DNA of 64,000 bases from Hydrogenophaga sp. (GTDB taxonomy: Bacteria > Pseudomonadota > Gammaproteobacteria > Burkholderiales > Burkholderiaceae_C). The stretch lies in NCBI RefSeq assembly GCF_011772445.1, contig NZ_WVZN01000005.1:186232-250231 (forward strand). The letters are read 5' to 3'. The notes under the pieces are model-generated. The model was not told the origin of the DNA, ran no database searches, and worked only from the letters and a program-made list of their open reading frames with translations. Position numbers and translations under genes: made by a program. Below, one piece after another: positions 53,822 to 63,200 of the stretch; position 1 is the stretch's first letter; each line of letters starts with the position of its first letter.

Positions 53822-54979
53822 ATGCACCGCCGTTCCCTTCTTCGTCTTGCCGGTGGCGGCGCCATCGCAGCGGCCACCGCGGGCCTGCCGGGCTGCAGCA
53901 GCGCGCTGCCCGATGAAGCGATCGCGGCCTGGAAGGGCCCGGGCGAAGAGACCGATCCGCGCCGCTGGGCCCTGTCGTTCGCGCTGCTCGCGCCGCATTC
54001 GCACAACCTGCAGAGCTGGTTGGTGGACCTGTCGGTGCCTGAAGAGATCACGCTCTTCATCGACCGCACACGCCTGCTGCCCGAGACCGATCCGTTCTCG
54101 CGCCAGATGCTCATGAGCCAGGGCAGCTTCATCGAACTGCTCGATCAGGCCGCGCGGCAGAAAGGCCTGCGCGCTCAGATCGACCTGTTTCCCGAGGGCG
54201 CGTTCGGCCCGGCCTCGGTGGATGCGCGGCCCACCGCGCGCATCCGCCTGGTGCCCGACGCCAGCGTGAGACCCGACCCCTTGTTCGCCCAGGTGCTGCA
54301 CCGCCGCACCAACCGTGAGGCTTACGACGCCCGCGTGCCCGGGGCCACGGAGCGGGAGGCCATCGCGCACAGCGCCTCGGCCTACCCGTTCCGCACGGGC
54401 TTCGTCACAGCCGACGAGGCGGACGCCATCGCGCACCAGCGGCGCATTGCCAAGGAAGCCTGGCGCATCGAGCTCACCACGCCACGCACCGTGCTCGAAT
54501 CGTTCAAGGTGCTGCGCGTGGGCCCACGCGAGATCGCCCAGCACCGCGACGGCCTGTCGGTCAACGACCCGCTGGTGCGCGTGGTCACCGCGCTGGGGCT
54601 GTTCGACCGCAGCGTCGCGCCCGCGCCGGGCGACCGCGCGGTCCAGGGGCAGATCGACGACTTCAACGCGAAGATCGACACCACGCCGGCCTTCTACTGG
54701 CTGGTGACCGAGGGCAATGACCGGGTGACGCAGGTGAACGCCGGGCGGGCCTGGGTGCGGGCGCAGCTCGCGGCCACGGCGCAGGGGCTGTCGATGCAGC
54801 CCATCTCGCAGGCCTTGCAGGAGTACCCGGAGATGGGTGCGCTGTACCGCGAGGTCCACGAGCGCCTGCAGGCCAGCGCGCCGCGCTTCACCGTGCAGAT
54901 GTGGGCGCGCCTGGGTCACGCGCCAGCGGTGCAGCCGGCGCCCCGGCGCGGGCTGGCGGCGCACATCCTCAGGGCCTGA
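53822..54979 (+). CDS. Exported nitroreductase-family (Acg-like) protein
   Basis: A 385-residue flavoprotein-like protein with two nitroreductase half-domains as in the Acg family. The N-terminus MHRRSLLRLAGGGAIAAATAGLPGCSS has twin Arg and an LPGC lipobox, suggesting Tat export and lipid anchoring. LLAPHSHNLQSWLV and LHRRTNREAYDARVPG are the FMN-site signatures. The frame is open upstream, but the ATG at 53822 follows an AGGAG site. Its partner LysR gene is divergent. Likely an oxidative or nitro-stress reductase by analogy only. Confidence 0.8.
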   Translation: MHRRSLLRLAGGGAIAAATAGLPGCSSALPDEAIAAWKGPGEETDPRRWALSFALLAPHSHNLQSWLVDLSVPEEITLFIDRTRLLPETDPFSRQMLMSQGSFIELLDQAARQKGLRAQIDLFPEGAFGPASVDARPTARIRLVPDASVRPDPLFAQVLHRRTNREAYDARVPGATEREAIAHSASAYPFRTGFVTADEADAIAHQRRIAKEAWRIELTTPRTVLESFKVLRVGPREIAQHRDGLSVNDPLVRVVTALGLFDRSVAPAPGDRAVQGQIDDFNAKIDTTPAFYWLVTEGNDRVTQVNAGRAWVRAQLAATAQGLSMQPISQALQEYPEMGALYREVHERLQASAPRFTVQMWARLGHAPAVQPAPRRGLAAHILRA

Positions 54980-54980
54980 T

Positions 54981-56123
54981 TCAGGCCAGCAGATCGAACG
55001 CGGTCTCGGCCACCGCCACGCCGTTGACGAGCAGCTCCACGCGGTGGCGACCGGGGTAGAGGCGGCGCGTCGTCACCTCGCGCAACGAATGCGCCTTGCC
55101 CAGCGCGCGGGTCTCGCCCGGCGCGAGTTCGAGCTTCCACCCTTTGAACACCTTGGGCGAGGCCGAACCATTGGCCTTGACGTGGTGCACGGCGTAGTCG
55201 ATCACGAGCGTCTGGGCGGTGCGCGCGCGGGAGCGCAGCGTGGCCTCGAGCCGCAGGATGCCGCCCACCGCCACCTTGGCGGGCGTGAGCTTCAGCGTGG
55301 CCTCGCCCTTGAGCCCGTGGGCCAGGCCCCAGGCCGCGAGCGTGGGCGCGTGGCCGGCCTTGATGAGACCGCGGCTGGCGTGGCGCAACAAGGCCTCGCG
55401 CGCCGCGCTGGCGCCCACCCGGTGCTCGCGCACCCAGTCGGCCACCAGCGCGGGGTGGTCCTTGGCGATGTCGTTGAGGTGGTTGGCCACGCTGCGGCGC
55501 ACGTAGGCGCTGCCGTCGTTCTGCAGCGCGCGCAGCAGGGGCAGGGTGGGGGCCGGATCGGCCACCAGGGCCTGCAGGCGCAGGCCCCAGGGCAGGCGCG
55601 GGCGGCTGCCCTCGCTCACCAGCCGGCGCACGTGGGCGCTGCCATCACCCGTCCAGCGCTCGAGCAAGGGGAACACCGCCTCGGGCCGCTGCGCGATGAA
55701 GGGGCGAATGGCGAACTCGGCCGTGAAGCGCTGCGTGATCTCGCGCAGGCAGAGCAGGGCGCGCTCGGGCTCGCCCAGGCCGGCGCGCGCCACCCACTCG
55801 CCCGCGCCCCACAGCGCCCAGCCCGACACGCCCTGCGGCTGTGCCCCTTGCAGGCCCACCGGCTCGCCGTGGGCGTCCAGCGCCAATGGCGGTGCGAGCG
55901 CGGCTTCCAGTACGCCGCAGGCGCGGTCGAAGTCGGCGGGCAGCGTGGCCTGCAGCGCGTCGGCCAGGCGGTGCGCGCGGGCCTTGAACTCCAGGCCGTC
56001 CTGGCCATCGAGCGCGATGGCCGAGAAGCGATCGGCGTCGAAGCCGCGCCAGGCGCGGCGCAGGTGGCGCGCGGTGTGCGCCACGGTCTCGGGGTTGATG
56101 AGCAGCTTGAAGGCGTCGGCCAT
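54981..56123 (-). CDS. DNA alkylation repair enzyme (AlkD/HEAT-like)
   Basis: A 380-residue HEAT-repeat protein of the DNA alkylation repair family. The repeats are visible as repeated helical pairs: FAIRPFIAQRPEAVFPLLERW, SAHVRRLVSEGSRPRLPWGL, SAYVRRSVANHLNDIAKDHP. The conserved LVSEGSRPRLPW and RSVANHLNDI stretches match family members. The C-terminal ~100 residues (ATLRSRARTAQTLVIDYAVHHVKANG…) form an extra beta-rich domain found in the longer bacterial type. It lies 9 bases after cinA on the same strand. Confidence 0.85.
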   Translation of the reverse strand: MADAFKLLINPETVAHTARHLRRAWRGFDADRFSAIALDGQDGLEFKARAHRLADALQATLPADFDRACGVLEAALAPPLALDAHGEPVGLQGAQPQGVSGWALWGAGEWVARAGLGEPERALLCLREITQRFTAEFAIRPFIAQRPEAVFPLLERWTGDGSAHVRRLVSEGSRPRLPWGLRLQALVADPAPTLPLLRALQNDGSAYVRRSVANHLNDIAKDHPALVADWVREHRVGASAAREALLRHASRGLIKAGHAPTLAAWGLAHGLKGEATLKLTPAKVAVGGILRLEATLRSRARTAQTLVIDYAVHHVKANGSASPKVFKGWKLELAPGETRALGKAHSLREVTTRRLYPGRHRVELLVNGVAVAETAFDLLA

Positions 56124-56132
56124 GCGAGGGGC

Positions 56133-56609
56133 TTAGGGCAGGCGTTGCAGCAGGCCGGCGAGCGCATGCCGCACGGCCTGGGCGCGCACGGCGGCGCGGT
56201 CGCCGTCGAAGCGGCGGTGTTCCGTGGTCACGCCGGCCGGCGTGCTCCAGCCGAACCACACGGTGCCCACGGGCTTGTCGGCGCTGCCCCCCGTGGGACC
56301 GGCCACGCCGGTGACGGACAGCGCGCAGTGCGCGGCCGAGTGCGCCACCGCGCCCGCGGCCATGGCGCGCGCCACCGGCTCGCTCACCGCGCCGTGTGCC
56401 GCGATGAGCGAGGCGGGTACGCCCAGCGAATCGGTCTTGGCGGCGTTGGAGTAGGTGACGAAGCCGCGCTCGAACCAGTCGCTGGAGCCGCTGAGTTCGG
56501 TGCAGGCGGCGGCGATCAGGCCGCCGGTGCAGCTCTCGGCGCTGGCCATCATCCAGTCGCGCGCGCGCAGGCGTGTGGCGAGTTCGGTCACGAGATCGGT
56601 GAGGTCCAT
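56133..56609 (-). CDS. pncC: CinA family nicotinamide-nucleotide amidohydrolase (PncC)
   Basis: A 158-residue stand-alone CinA C-terminal domain that deamidates NMN to NaMN in NAD recycling. Signatures: SAESCTGGLIAAACTELSGSSDWFERGFVTYSNAAK with the catalytic Ser/Thr region, and VTGVAGPTGGSADKPVGTVWFGW. The frame is open upstream into pgpA; MDLTDLVTELATRLR at 56609 is the family start. It begins 2 bases after the pgpA stop. Confidence 0.92.
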   Translation of the reverse strand: MDLTDLVTELATRLRARDWMMASAESCTGGLIAAACTELSGSSDWFERGFVTYSNAAKTDSLGVPASLIAAHGAVSEPVARAMAAGAVAHSAAHCALSVTGVAGPTGGSADKPVGTVWFGWSTPAGVTTEHRRFDGDRAAVRAQAVRHALAGLLQRLP

Positions 56610-56611
56610 GT

Positions 56612-57118
56612 TCAGAAGCGCCACAGCGCGATGACCAGCAGCGTGCACAACGCCGCCGCGAAGTCGTCGAGCAGGATGCCGAAGCCGCCGCGCGGGCCAA
56701 AGCCTTTGAAGGTCCGGTCGGCCCAGGCCATGGGGCCCAGCTTCACGGCGTCGAAGAAGCGGAACAGCGCGAAGGCCACCAGCTGGGCCCAGAAGCCGCC
56801 GGGTGCGATGAGCCAGAGCACGAGCCAGAAGGCGACGACCTCGTCCCACACGATGTGGCCCGAGTCGGCCACGCCCATGTGCCGCGCCGTGACGGTGCAG
56901 GCCCACCAGCCGATCAGCGTGGCCGAGGCAATGAGCAGGCCCCAGGCGGTGGACGTGAGCACGGGATCGAGCACCAGCCAGGCCACCCAGGCCCAGAGCG
57001 TGCCCGAGGTGCCCGGCGCCAGCCGCGACAGGCCCGCGCCCGCGCCGAGCGCGATGAAGTGGGCGGGGTGGGCGATGAGGAAGCGCCAGCTGGGGCGGGC
57101 GTGAGGCGCGGCGGTCAT
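56612..57118 (-). CDS. pgpA: Phosphatidylglycerophosphatase A
   Basis: A 168-residue membrane phosphatase that makes phosphatidylglycerol from PGP. Signatures: GAGLSRLAPGTSGTLWAWVAW, DSGHIVWDEVVAFWLVL (acidic active-site residues) and FRFFDAVKLGPMAWADRTFKGFGPRGGFGILLDDFAAA. About four hydrophobic helices. thiL–pgpA–cinA/pncC order is common in proteobacteria. An ATG four codons upstream (57130) is an alternative start. Confidence 0.93.
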   Translation of the reverse strand: MTAAPHARPSWRFLIAHPAHFIALGAGAGLSRLAPGTSGTLWAWVAWLVLDPVLTSTAWGLLIASATLIGWWACTVTARHMGVADSGHIVWDEVVAFWLVLWLIAPGGFWAQLVAFALFRFFDAVKLGPMAWADRTFKGFGPRGGFGILLDDFAAALCTLLVIALWRF

Positions 57119-57165
57119 GGCCGGAATCATAGGCGGCGCGTCCTGCGCATCCTGGCCTCGGGTGC

Positions 57166-58131
57166 TCAGTTGGCGAAGTGGTCGAAGCCGCGCTCGCTCA
57201 GGCGCTGTTCGCGACCCCGGGCGTCGAGGAGCCGCAGGCCGGGCGCGGTGGTGAGTCGCCCGATGCGCGTGACGGCCAGGCCGGCGCGTTCGCCCGCCGT
57301 TAGCACGTCGGCATGGGCCGAAACATCCGCCGTGAACAGCAGCTCGTAGTCGTCGCCGCCGGCCAGCAGGCACTCGAGCCGGTGCCGCTCGTCCAGTGCC
57401 AGCAACGCGGGCGCCACTGGCAAGGCGGCGGTCTCGATCTCCGCGCCCACGCGGCTGGCCTTGAGGATGTGGCCCAGGTCGCCCAGCAGGCCGTCGCTCA
57501 CGTCCAGCGCGGCGCGCACGCCGTCGGTGGCGGCCAGGGCCTGGCCAAGCGCCAGGCGCGGCGTGGGGCGGTCCATGCGCGCCTGCACCTCGGCCAGTTC
57601 ACCGCGTGCCCAGGGCTCGCCGCGCCGCAGCGCCAGGGCCAGTCGCGCCTCGCCGGTGCGTCCGCTGACCCACAGCTCGTCACCCGCGCGTGCGGCGTCG
57701 CGGCGCAGGGCGCGGCCGGGCAGCAATTCGCCGAACACTGTGAGGCTGATGGTGAGCGGCCCGCGCGTGGTGTCCCCGCCCACCAAGGGGCAGGCGTGCG
57801 CGTCGGCCAGCGCGAACAGGCCGCGCGCGAAGGGCGCAAGCCAGGCCTCGTCGGCCGACGGCAGGGCCAGCGCCAGCGTGAAGCCCAGCGGGCGGGCACC
57901 CATGGCGGCCAGGTCGGACAGATTGACGGCGAGCGCCTTGTGGCCCAAAGCCTCGGGATCGGCGCCGGCGAAGAAGTGGCGGCCCTCCACCAGCATGTCG
58001 CTGCTGATGGCGAGCTGGTGGCCCGGCGTGGGTTGCAGCAGGGCGCAGTCGTCGCCCACGCCCAATACCACGGCGCTGCCCGCAGGCGCGGCGCGCGTGA
58101 AGTGGCGCGCGATCAGTTCGAACTCACCCAT
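57166..58131 (-). CDS. thiL: Thiamine-monophosphate kinase
   Basis: A 321-residue kinase making thiamine diphosphate from thiamine monophosphate. Signatures: GEFELIARHF, VVLGVGDDCALLQP (Mg-ATP site), ISSDMLVEGRHFF, ALAVNLSDLAAMGARP, LVGGDTTRGP, DVSDGLLGDLGHIL and GGDDYELLF. The frame is open 17 codons further upstream; MGEFELIARHF is chosen. The start overlaps the end of the membrane-protein gene at 58124 by eight bases. Confidence 0.95.
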   Translation of the reverse strand: MGEFELIARHFTRAAPAGSAVVLGVGDDCALLQPTPGHQLAISSDMLVEGRHFFAGADPEALGHKALAVNLSDLAAMGARPLGFTLALALPSADEAWLAPFARGLFALADAHACPLVGGDTTRGPLTISLTVFGELLPGRALRRDAARAGDELWVSGRTGEARLALALRRGEPWARGELAEVQARMDRPTPRLALGQALAATDGVRAALDVSDGLLGDLGHILKASRVGAEIETAALPVAPALLALDERHRLECLLAGGDDYELLFTADVSAHADVLTAGERAGLAVTRIGRLTTAPGLRLLDARGREQRLSERGFDHFAN

Positions 58132-60124
58132 GCGCGGAAGGCGCGGTGGCATCGCCGTCGTCGCCGCCGTCGGGACGTGCACGCGGTGGCAGCAGGAAGC
58201 TCAGCGGCGCCGCCCGCAGGCGTCGGCGCATGGCCACACGGATGAGCTGGCGGTTGCCGGTGCTGATGGCCTGCGCCCGCAGCGCCAGGCGAAAGGCCAG
58301 GTAGAAGCTCACCGTGAGGTTGAGCGGGCCCACCACCAGCACGCCGGCCACGGCCCACCAGAAGGCGGGCTCGCGCAGCACGTCCAGCCCGAGCGCGAAG
58401 CCGGCGGCCGTGAGCTGGCCGGCAGAGAGGGTGACGTGGCGCACGTCCAGCCCGAGGCCGAAGAACTGCGCGAACACCGGCACCAGGCCCAGCATGAAGC
58501 CCAGCGAAATGTTGGCCGCCAGACCCGAAACGTTGGCGCGCGCGAACGTGGCCCAGCGCGCGGCCCGCTCGCGCCCCAGCACGCGCGTGAAGCGCGGGTT
58601 GTGGGTGATGGCCGAGTCGAGCTTGTGGAAGACGAACCAGTTCTCGACCCAGCCCGCGACGATGCTGCTGGCGAACAGCAGCACCCCCGTGAAGGCGGCG
58701 AAGAGGGCCGTGGGGCCCAGCAGGTGCAGGCTGTGCAGCACATGCTGCGCCTGCTCGGGGCCGATCATGGCCTCGCCGGTGAGGAACAGCAGCGGCGCGC
58801 TGATCAGCAGCACCGTGGGCACCACCATGCCCACGTTGCCCAGGATGGACGCGATCTGCGAGCGGAACAGGTGCGCGACCTCGTCGATGAAGCGGCGCAC
58901 CGCGCCGGTGGCCTTGATGTCGCGCAGCTTGGCCACCATGGCGGGCGCGGTCACGGCGGGCTGTTTGGTCGCCACCGTCCACTGCAGCAGCATGATGAGC
59001 ACGAAGCAGGCCGCGTAGTTGAAGCCGGCCGCGAAGCCCCCCCAGAAGGCCGAGAGTCCCAGGCCATAGAGTGCGAACTTGATCCAGGTGGTGAAGCCCA
59101 GCACGAAGCCGCCGCCAGCGGCCTTGCCGAGCATTTCCTTGTACTCGGCCGCGTTGCGGGTGATGTAGTGCTCGCCGCTCTCGGCGCTGCGTTCGGCCAC
59201 CTTGGCGGCGGTAAGGTGTGAGCTGCTGGCGATGAGCGCCCGCACGCTGCGGTTCTCGATGCCGACCTGCACCAGGTCGGCCAGCAGGGCCGCATTGGCG
59301 CGGCCCGGCTGATCGGCCAGCAGGCAGTCCAGCAACTGCTTGATGCGCACGATGCGCTCGCGCAGTTGGCGCAGGCGGAACACGATGCCCACCGACACGC
59401 CGTGCTCCTCGAGGTGGTGGTAGACGGTGTAGGCGGCGTGGCGGCAGGCGTCGAGCTGCTCACGCAGGCGGTCGGCGGCCTGGTCGGCTTCGGCGCTGCG
59501 CGGGCCGTGCACGCGCACCTCGCGTCGCAGCGCCTCGAACACGCCGGGCAGCTCGTGGAAGGGGCGCTCGGCCTGGGCCTCGGCCGACATGCGGATGCGG
59601 ATCTCGGAGGCGAAGCCGGTGGCGCTGACCTGGCTGGTGCAGAAGGTCAGCGCGTCCATCAGCGACTCGTTCCACACCTGGGTGCCGCGCTCGGGGGTGA
59701 GCACGGCCAGCCGCCCGAGCGTGGCGGTGTCCAGCGCCTTGATCCAGCGCACGTCGAAGGGCGAGGGCAGCAGCAGCGAGAAGAGTTCGGCGAGGTCGCG
59801 CGTCTCGGGGGTGCCGGGCAGCAGCTTGCGACGCAGGCGGTGGCCCAGCTCGCTCAGGAACGCGGTGCGTGGCGCGAAACCGAAGTCGGCCAGCAAGGGG
59901 GTGATGTCCACGCCCGCCACGAAGGCGCGCAGCCAGGCATGCCAGCGCTCGCGCAGCGCGGGGTCGCTCTCCAGCGCGCCGACGAACAGGCGCACGCGGG
60001 AGATCGCGCCGGAAACGTCGAGCGCGTCGCCGCGCACCCAGGCCAGGGCGTTGGCGAGCCACAGGTGGCGTTGCGCCAGCGGCGCCTCGGGCGCCATCGA
60101 ATCGAGGAGCTCTTGCAGGTCCAT
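58124..60124 (-). CDS. Gcr/'SpecificRecomb' family membrane protein
   Basis: A 666-residue protein matching what is annotated in betaproteobacteria as 'site-specific recombinase, gcr family' (PF10136). The N-terminal ~340 residues are soluble and helical (GTPETRDLAELFSLLLPSPF, FRLRQLRERIVRIKQLLDCLL). The C-terminal half has several hydrophobic helices (FALYGLGLSAFWGGFAAGFN, MVVPTVLLISAPLLFLTGEA, ALFAAFTGVLLFASSIVAGW). I see no tyrosine or serine recombinase active site, so the recombinase name is doubtful. It overlaps thiL by eight bases. Confidence 0.82.
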   Translation of the reverse strand: MDLQELLDSMAPEAPLAQRHLWLANALAWVRGDALDVSGAISRVRLFVGALESDPALRERWHAWLRAFVAGVDITPLLADFGFAPRTAFLSELGHRLRRKLLPGTPETRDLAELFSLLLPSPFDVRWIKALDTATLGRLAVLTPERGTQVWNESLMDALTFCTSQVSATGFASEIRIRMSAEAQAERPFHELPGVFEALRREVRVHGPRSAEADQAADRLREQLDACRHAAYTVYHHLEEHGVSVGIVFRLRQLRERIVRIKQLLDCLLADQPGRANAALLADLVQVGIENRSVRALIASSSHLTAAKVAERSAESGEHYITRNAAEYKEMLGKAAGGGFVLGFTTWIKFALYGLGLSAFWGGFAAGFNYAACFVLIMLLQWTVATKQPAVTAPAMVAKLRDIKATGAVRRFIDEVAHLFRSQIASILGNVGMVVPTVLLISAPLLFLTGEAMIGPEQAQHVLHSLHLLGPTALFAAFTGVLLFASSIVAGWVENWFVFHKLDSAITHNPRFTRVLGRERAARWATFARANVSGLAANISLGFMLGLVPVFAQFFGLGLDVRHVTLSAGQLTAAGFALGLDVLREPAFWWAVAGVLVVGPLNLTVSFYLAFRLALRAQAISTGNRQLIRVAMRRRLRAAPLSFLLPPRARPDGGDDGDATAPSAHG

Positions 60125-60144
60125 GCGGGCCCCAGCGGTGAGAG

Positions 60145-60546
60145 TCAGTGCAGCACGCGCGAGGACGGGCCGTCGCTCGCGCCGCCACCCGCGCGCAGGG
60201 CGAACTCGGGCACGGCCGCCTCGAATCGCTCGCCGTCCTCGGCCACGCAGAAGAAGCTGCCGCGCATGGCGCCGGTGGGCGTGCGCAGGCGGGTGCCACT
60301 GGTGTACTGGAACGACTCGCCCGGGCGCAGCAGCGGCTGGTGACCCACCACGCCCAGGCCCTTCACCTCCTCGGTGTGGCCATGCGCGTCCTCGATGATC
60401 CAGTGCCGCGCGATGAGCTGCGCGGTGGCCTCGCCGTGGTTGGTGATGGTGATGGTGTAGGCGAAGGCGTAGAGCTCTTCCTCGGGCGCGGATTGCTCGC
60501 TCAGGTATTGCGGCTCGGCCTCGCAGGTGAAGAGGTACTTGGGCAT
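60145..60546 (-). CDS. apaG: Co2+/Mg2+ efflux-associated protein ApaG
   Basis: A 133-residue beta-sandwich (fibronectin III-like) protein. Signatures: [43 protein letters not shown] and [27 protein letters not shown] (as two long conserved stretches at residues ~25–70 and ~75–105). The exact role is unsettled. Start MPKYLF at 60546; a second ATG three codons upstream (60555) is possible. Divergent from rpe. Confidence 0.93.
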   Translation of the reverse strand: MPKYLFTCEAEPQYLSEQSAPEEELYAFAYTITITNHGEATAQLIARHWIIEDAHGHTEEVKGLGVVGHQPLLRPGESFQYTSGTRLRTPTGAMRGSFFCVAEDGERFEAAVPEFALRAGGGASDGPSSRVLH

Positions 60547-60630
60547 GGGCGGCATGTTACCCGCGGGCTGCGCCGGTCGGCGTGGCCTGAGACAATGCCG
60601 GGCTTCGATCCCCGCCGTCCCATGCATGCC

Positions 60631-61308
60631 ATGACCACCTACCGCATCGCCCCCTCCATCCTCTCCGCCGATTTCGCCCGTCTGGGCGAGGAGGTGCGCA
60701 ACGTGGTGGCCGCCGGTGCCGACTGGATCCACTTCGACGTGATGGACAACCATTACGTACCCAACCTCACCTTCGGGCCCATGGTGTGCCAGGCGCTCAA
60801 GCCGCACGCGAAGACGCCCGATGGCGTGCCGGTGCCCATCGACGTGCACCTGATGGTGCAACCGGTGGACGCGCTGGCCCAGGCCTTCGCCGAGGCGGGC
60901 GCCGATCTGATCAGCTTCCACCCCGACGCGAGCACCCACGCCCACCGCAGCGTGCAGGCCATCAAGGCGCGCGGCGTGAAGGCCGGCCTCACCTTCAACC
61001 CGGCGGCCTCGCTCGACGTGCTCGACTGGCTGATCGACGACATCGACCTCATCCTCATCATGAGCGTCAACCCCGGCTTCGGCGGCCAGGGCTTCATCGA
61101 CTCGGCGCTGCGCAAGATCGAGGACGCGCGCCGGCGCATCGAGGCCTGCGGCCGGGACATCCGCCTGGAGGTGGACGGCGGCATCAAGCCCGACAACATC
61201 CGCCGCGTGGCGGACGCGGGAGCCGACACCTTCGTGGCCGGCAGTGCGATCTTCGGCAAGCCCGACTACAAGGCCGTGATCGATCAGATGCGCGTCGCGC
61301 TGGCGTGA
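60631..61308 (+). CDS. rpe: Ribulose-phosphate 3-epimerase
   Basis: A 225-residue TIM-barrel epimerase of the pentose phosphate and Calvin cycles. Signatures: [73 protein letters not shown] 60631 is chosen to match the usual length; ATG 60622 adds MHA. Its stop overlaps the gph start (TGATG), so the two are coupled. Confidence 0.97.
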   Translation: MTTYRIAPSILSADFARLGEEVRNVVAAGADWIHFDVMDNHYVPNLTFGPMVCQALKPHAKTPDGVPVPIDVHLMVQPVDALAQAFAEAGADLISFHPDASTHAHRSVQAIKARGVKAGLTFNPAASLDVLDWLIDDIDLILIMSVNPGFGGQGFIDSALRKIEDARRRIEACGRDIRLEVDGGIKPDNIRRVADAGADTFVAGSAIFGKPDYKAVIDQMRVALA

Positions 61309-61979
61309 TGCTGCGCGGCATCCGTGCGGCCATCGTCGACCTGGATGGCACGATGGTCGATACCCTCGGCGACTTCGACGTCGCGCTCAATGCCACGCTG
61401 CGCGAACTCGGTTGCCCCGTCGTGGGCCGCGCCGACATCGAGCGCATGGTGGGCAAGGGCTCGATGCACCTGATCCGGTCCGCGCTGGTGCACGGCGGGC
61501 TCGACGGGGCGGGCGCACAGGCGCGGCTGGACGAGGCCTGGGTCAGCTACCAGCGGCATTACGCCGCCACCAACGGCGCGCACAGCGAGGTGTATCCCGG
61601 CGTGGTGGAAGGCCTGCAGGCCCTGCGGGACCAAGGTTTGGCGCTGGCCTGCGTCACCAACAAGCCGCTCGGCTTCGCGCGCGAGCTGTTGCGGGCCAAG
61701 GGCCTGGCGCCCTACTTCTCGCAGGTGTTCGGCGGCGACAGTTTCGCGCGCAGCAAGCCCGATCCGTTGCCCCTGATCGAGACGTGCAAGGCTCTGGGCA
61801 GCGAGCCCTCACGCACGCTGATGGTGGGAGACTCGCTCAACGACGCCCTGGCCGCGCGCGCGGCGGGCTGCCCGGTGGCGCTGGTGACCTACGGCTACAA
61901 CCACGGCGAGCCGGTGCGCGGCGTGGACGCCGACGCCTATCTGGACCGGCTCGACGAGTTGCCGGCCCGCCTTCAGTAG
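61308..61979 (+). CDS. gph: Phosphoglycolate phosphatase
   Basis: A 223-residue HAD hydrolase that clears 2-phosphoglycolate. Motif I VDLDGTMVDT, motif II VTNKPLGFAREL, motif III Lys in SKPDPLPL, motif IV MVGDSLNDALAARAAG. rpe–gph linkage is conserved in proteobacteria. The 3' end overlaps the convergent ABC receptor gene by seven bases, so no terminator can lie between them. The trpE gene that often follows gph in related species is not here. Confidence 0.95.
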   Translation: MLRGIRAAIVDLDGTMVDTLGDFDVALNATLRELGCPVVGRADIERMVGKGSMHLIRSALVHGGLDGAGAQARLDEAWVSYQRHYAATNGAHSEVYPGVVEGLQALRDQGLALACVTNKPLGFARELLRAKGLAPYFSQVFGGDSFARSKPDPLPLIETCKALGSEPSRTLMVGDSLNDALAARAAGCPVALVTYGYNHGEPVRGVDADAYLDRLDELPARLQ

Positions 61980-63094
61980 AGCAGCCGACCCTCGGCGGTG
62001 GCCACGCCGATGTCCACCCATTGGCTGCCTTCGTTGCCCTTGCTGAAGTCCACGCGGAAACCACCGAAATCGATCTCTCCCATGCGGTGCAGCGCGTCGG
62101 TGAGCCCGGCGGGCGTCAGCGGTCGGGCGCGGCGCGCCGCTTCGGCAAAGATCTGCGCGCTCACATAGCCCTCGAGGTGGAACGGCGTGTAGGTCTTGAT
62201 CTCGGGGTGCGCGCGCTGCATGGCGGACTTGAAGAGGCGCTGCAGCGGGGTGTTGGAGCCGTTCGGGTTGGGAAAGGTCTGGGCGATGCCCACGCCGCGC
62301 GCGCCGCTGCTGGCCAGGGCCTTCAGGGCGGGCGCCGGCAGATAGGACAAGGTGAACAGCTGCTGCGACACGCCGGCGGCGCGCAGCGCGGCCACGCCCT
62401 GGCCCATGAACTTGGGCGCACCGATGACCATGGCCGAGTGCGGGTTCTTGGCGGCGATCTGCTGGGCCGCCTTCGCGAGTTCGGCCACGTCCGTGCCTGA
62501 CTCCGCCCCGATGACCTCCATTCCCGTGCCCTGCGCGGCGGCCTTGGCCGAGGCCAGGCCCGAGGAGCCCATGGGGATGTTCTGGTACAGCACGCCCATG
62601 GATTTGATGTTCAGCGCCTGGGCGTGCGACACGATCTTGGCGATCTGCTGGTCATCGCCGGCGCGGATGTGGAACAGGCGCGGGTGGCCGGGCTCGCGCA
62701 GCACGGCCGCGCCGGGCACCGCATTGATGACGACCACGTCCGTCTGATCGAGCAGTTTCGTGTCCAGCATCTGCTTGAGCGTGACCGAACCCAGCGGCGA
62801 CAGCAGCGCCAGCGGCTTGCGCGGCATGGCCTCGGCCAGCCGGGCCTTGAAACCGTCGAAGGAGTAGGCGTCGTCCAGGCGCAGCAGCTCCACCTTGCGG
62901 CCCGCGATGCCGCCCTTGCCGTTGATGTCGGCGAAGGCGGCCAGCGCGCCCTCGTGCAATTCCTTGGCGTCCGGCGCGGGCAGCACGGTGAACGGGCCGA
63001 TGTGGGCGACCACGATGTCGCCGGCTTCCTGTGCGCGGGCCAGCAGCGGGACGGCGCCGATCGCGGCGGCCTGGAGGACTTGTCGACGGAGCAT
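61973..63094 (-). CDS. ABC transporter branched-chain-amino-acid-type substrate-binding protein
   Basis: A 373-residue periplasmic receptor of the LivJ type. Signal peptide: QVLQAAAIGAVPLLARAQ. Body: GDIVVAHIGPFTVLPAPDAKE, INGKGGIAGRKVELLRLDDAY, HIRAGDDQQIAKIVSHAQAL. No ABC permease or ATPase gene is nearby, so it is an orphan receptor. Ligand unknown. Confidence 0.9.
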   Translation of the reverse strand: MLRRQVLQAAAIGAVPLLARAQEAGDIVVAHIGPFTVLPAPDAKELHEGALAAFADINGKGGIAGRKVELLRLDDAYSFDGFKARLAEAMPRKPLALLSPLGSVTLKQMLDTKLLDQTDVVVINAVPGAAVLREPGHPRLFHIRAGDDQQIAKIVSHAQALNIKSMGVLYQNIPMGSSGLASAKAAAQGTGMEVIGAESGTDVAELAKAAQQIAAKNPHSAMVIGAPKFMGQGVAALRAAGVSQQLFTLSYLPAPALKALASSGARGVGIAQTFPNPNGSNTPLQRLFKSAMQRAHPEIKTYTPFHLEGYVSAQIFAEAARRARPLTPAGLTDALHRMGEIDFGGFRVDFSKGNEGSQWVDIGVATAEGRLLY

Positions 63095-63200
63095 GGTGTG
63101 CGGATGCCTTCTGTGACGAGGAAAACCCCGTACCGTACCCAGGATGCCGCCGCCCGTCGCGCGGCGGGGCCGTTTCGGGGGATGGCCGGCGCTCAGCCCG

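Noticed and set aside
58124-60124. Integrase or mobile element suggested by the family name
   Set aside because: No recombinase catalytic residues, no attachment sites and no flanking direct repeats; surrounding genes are housekeeping.
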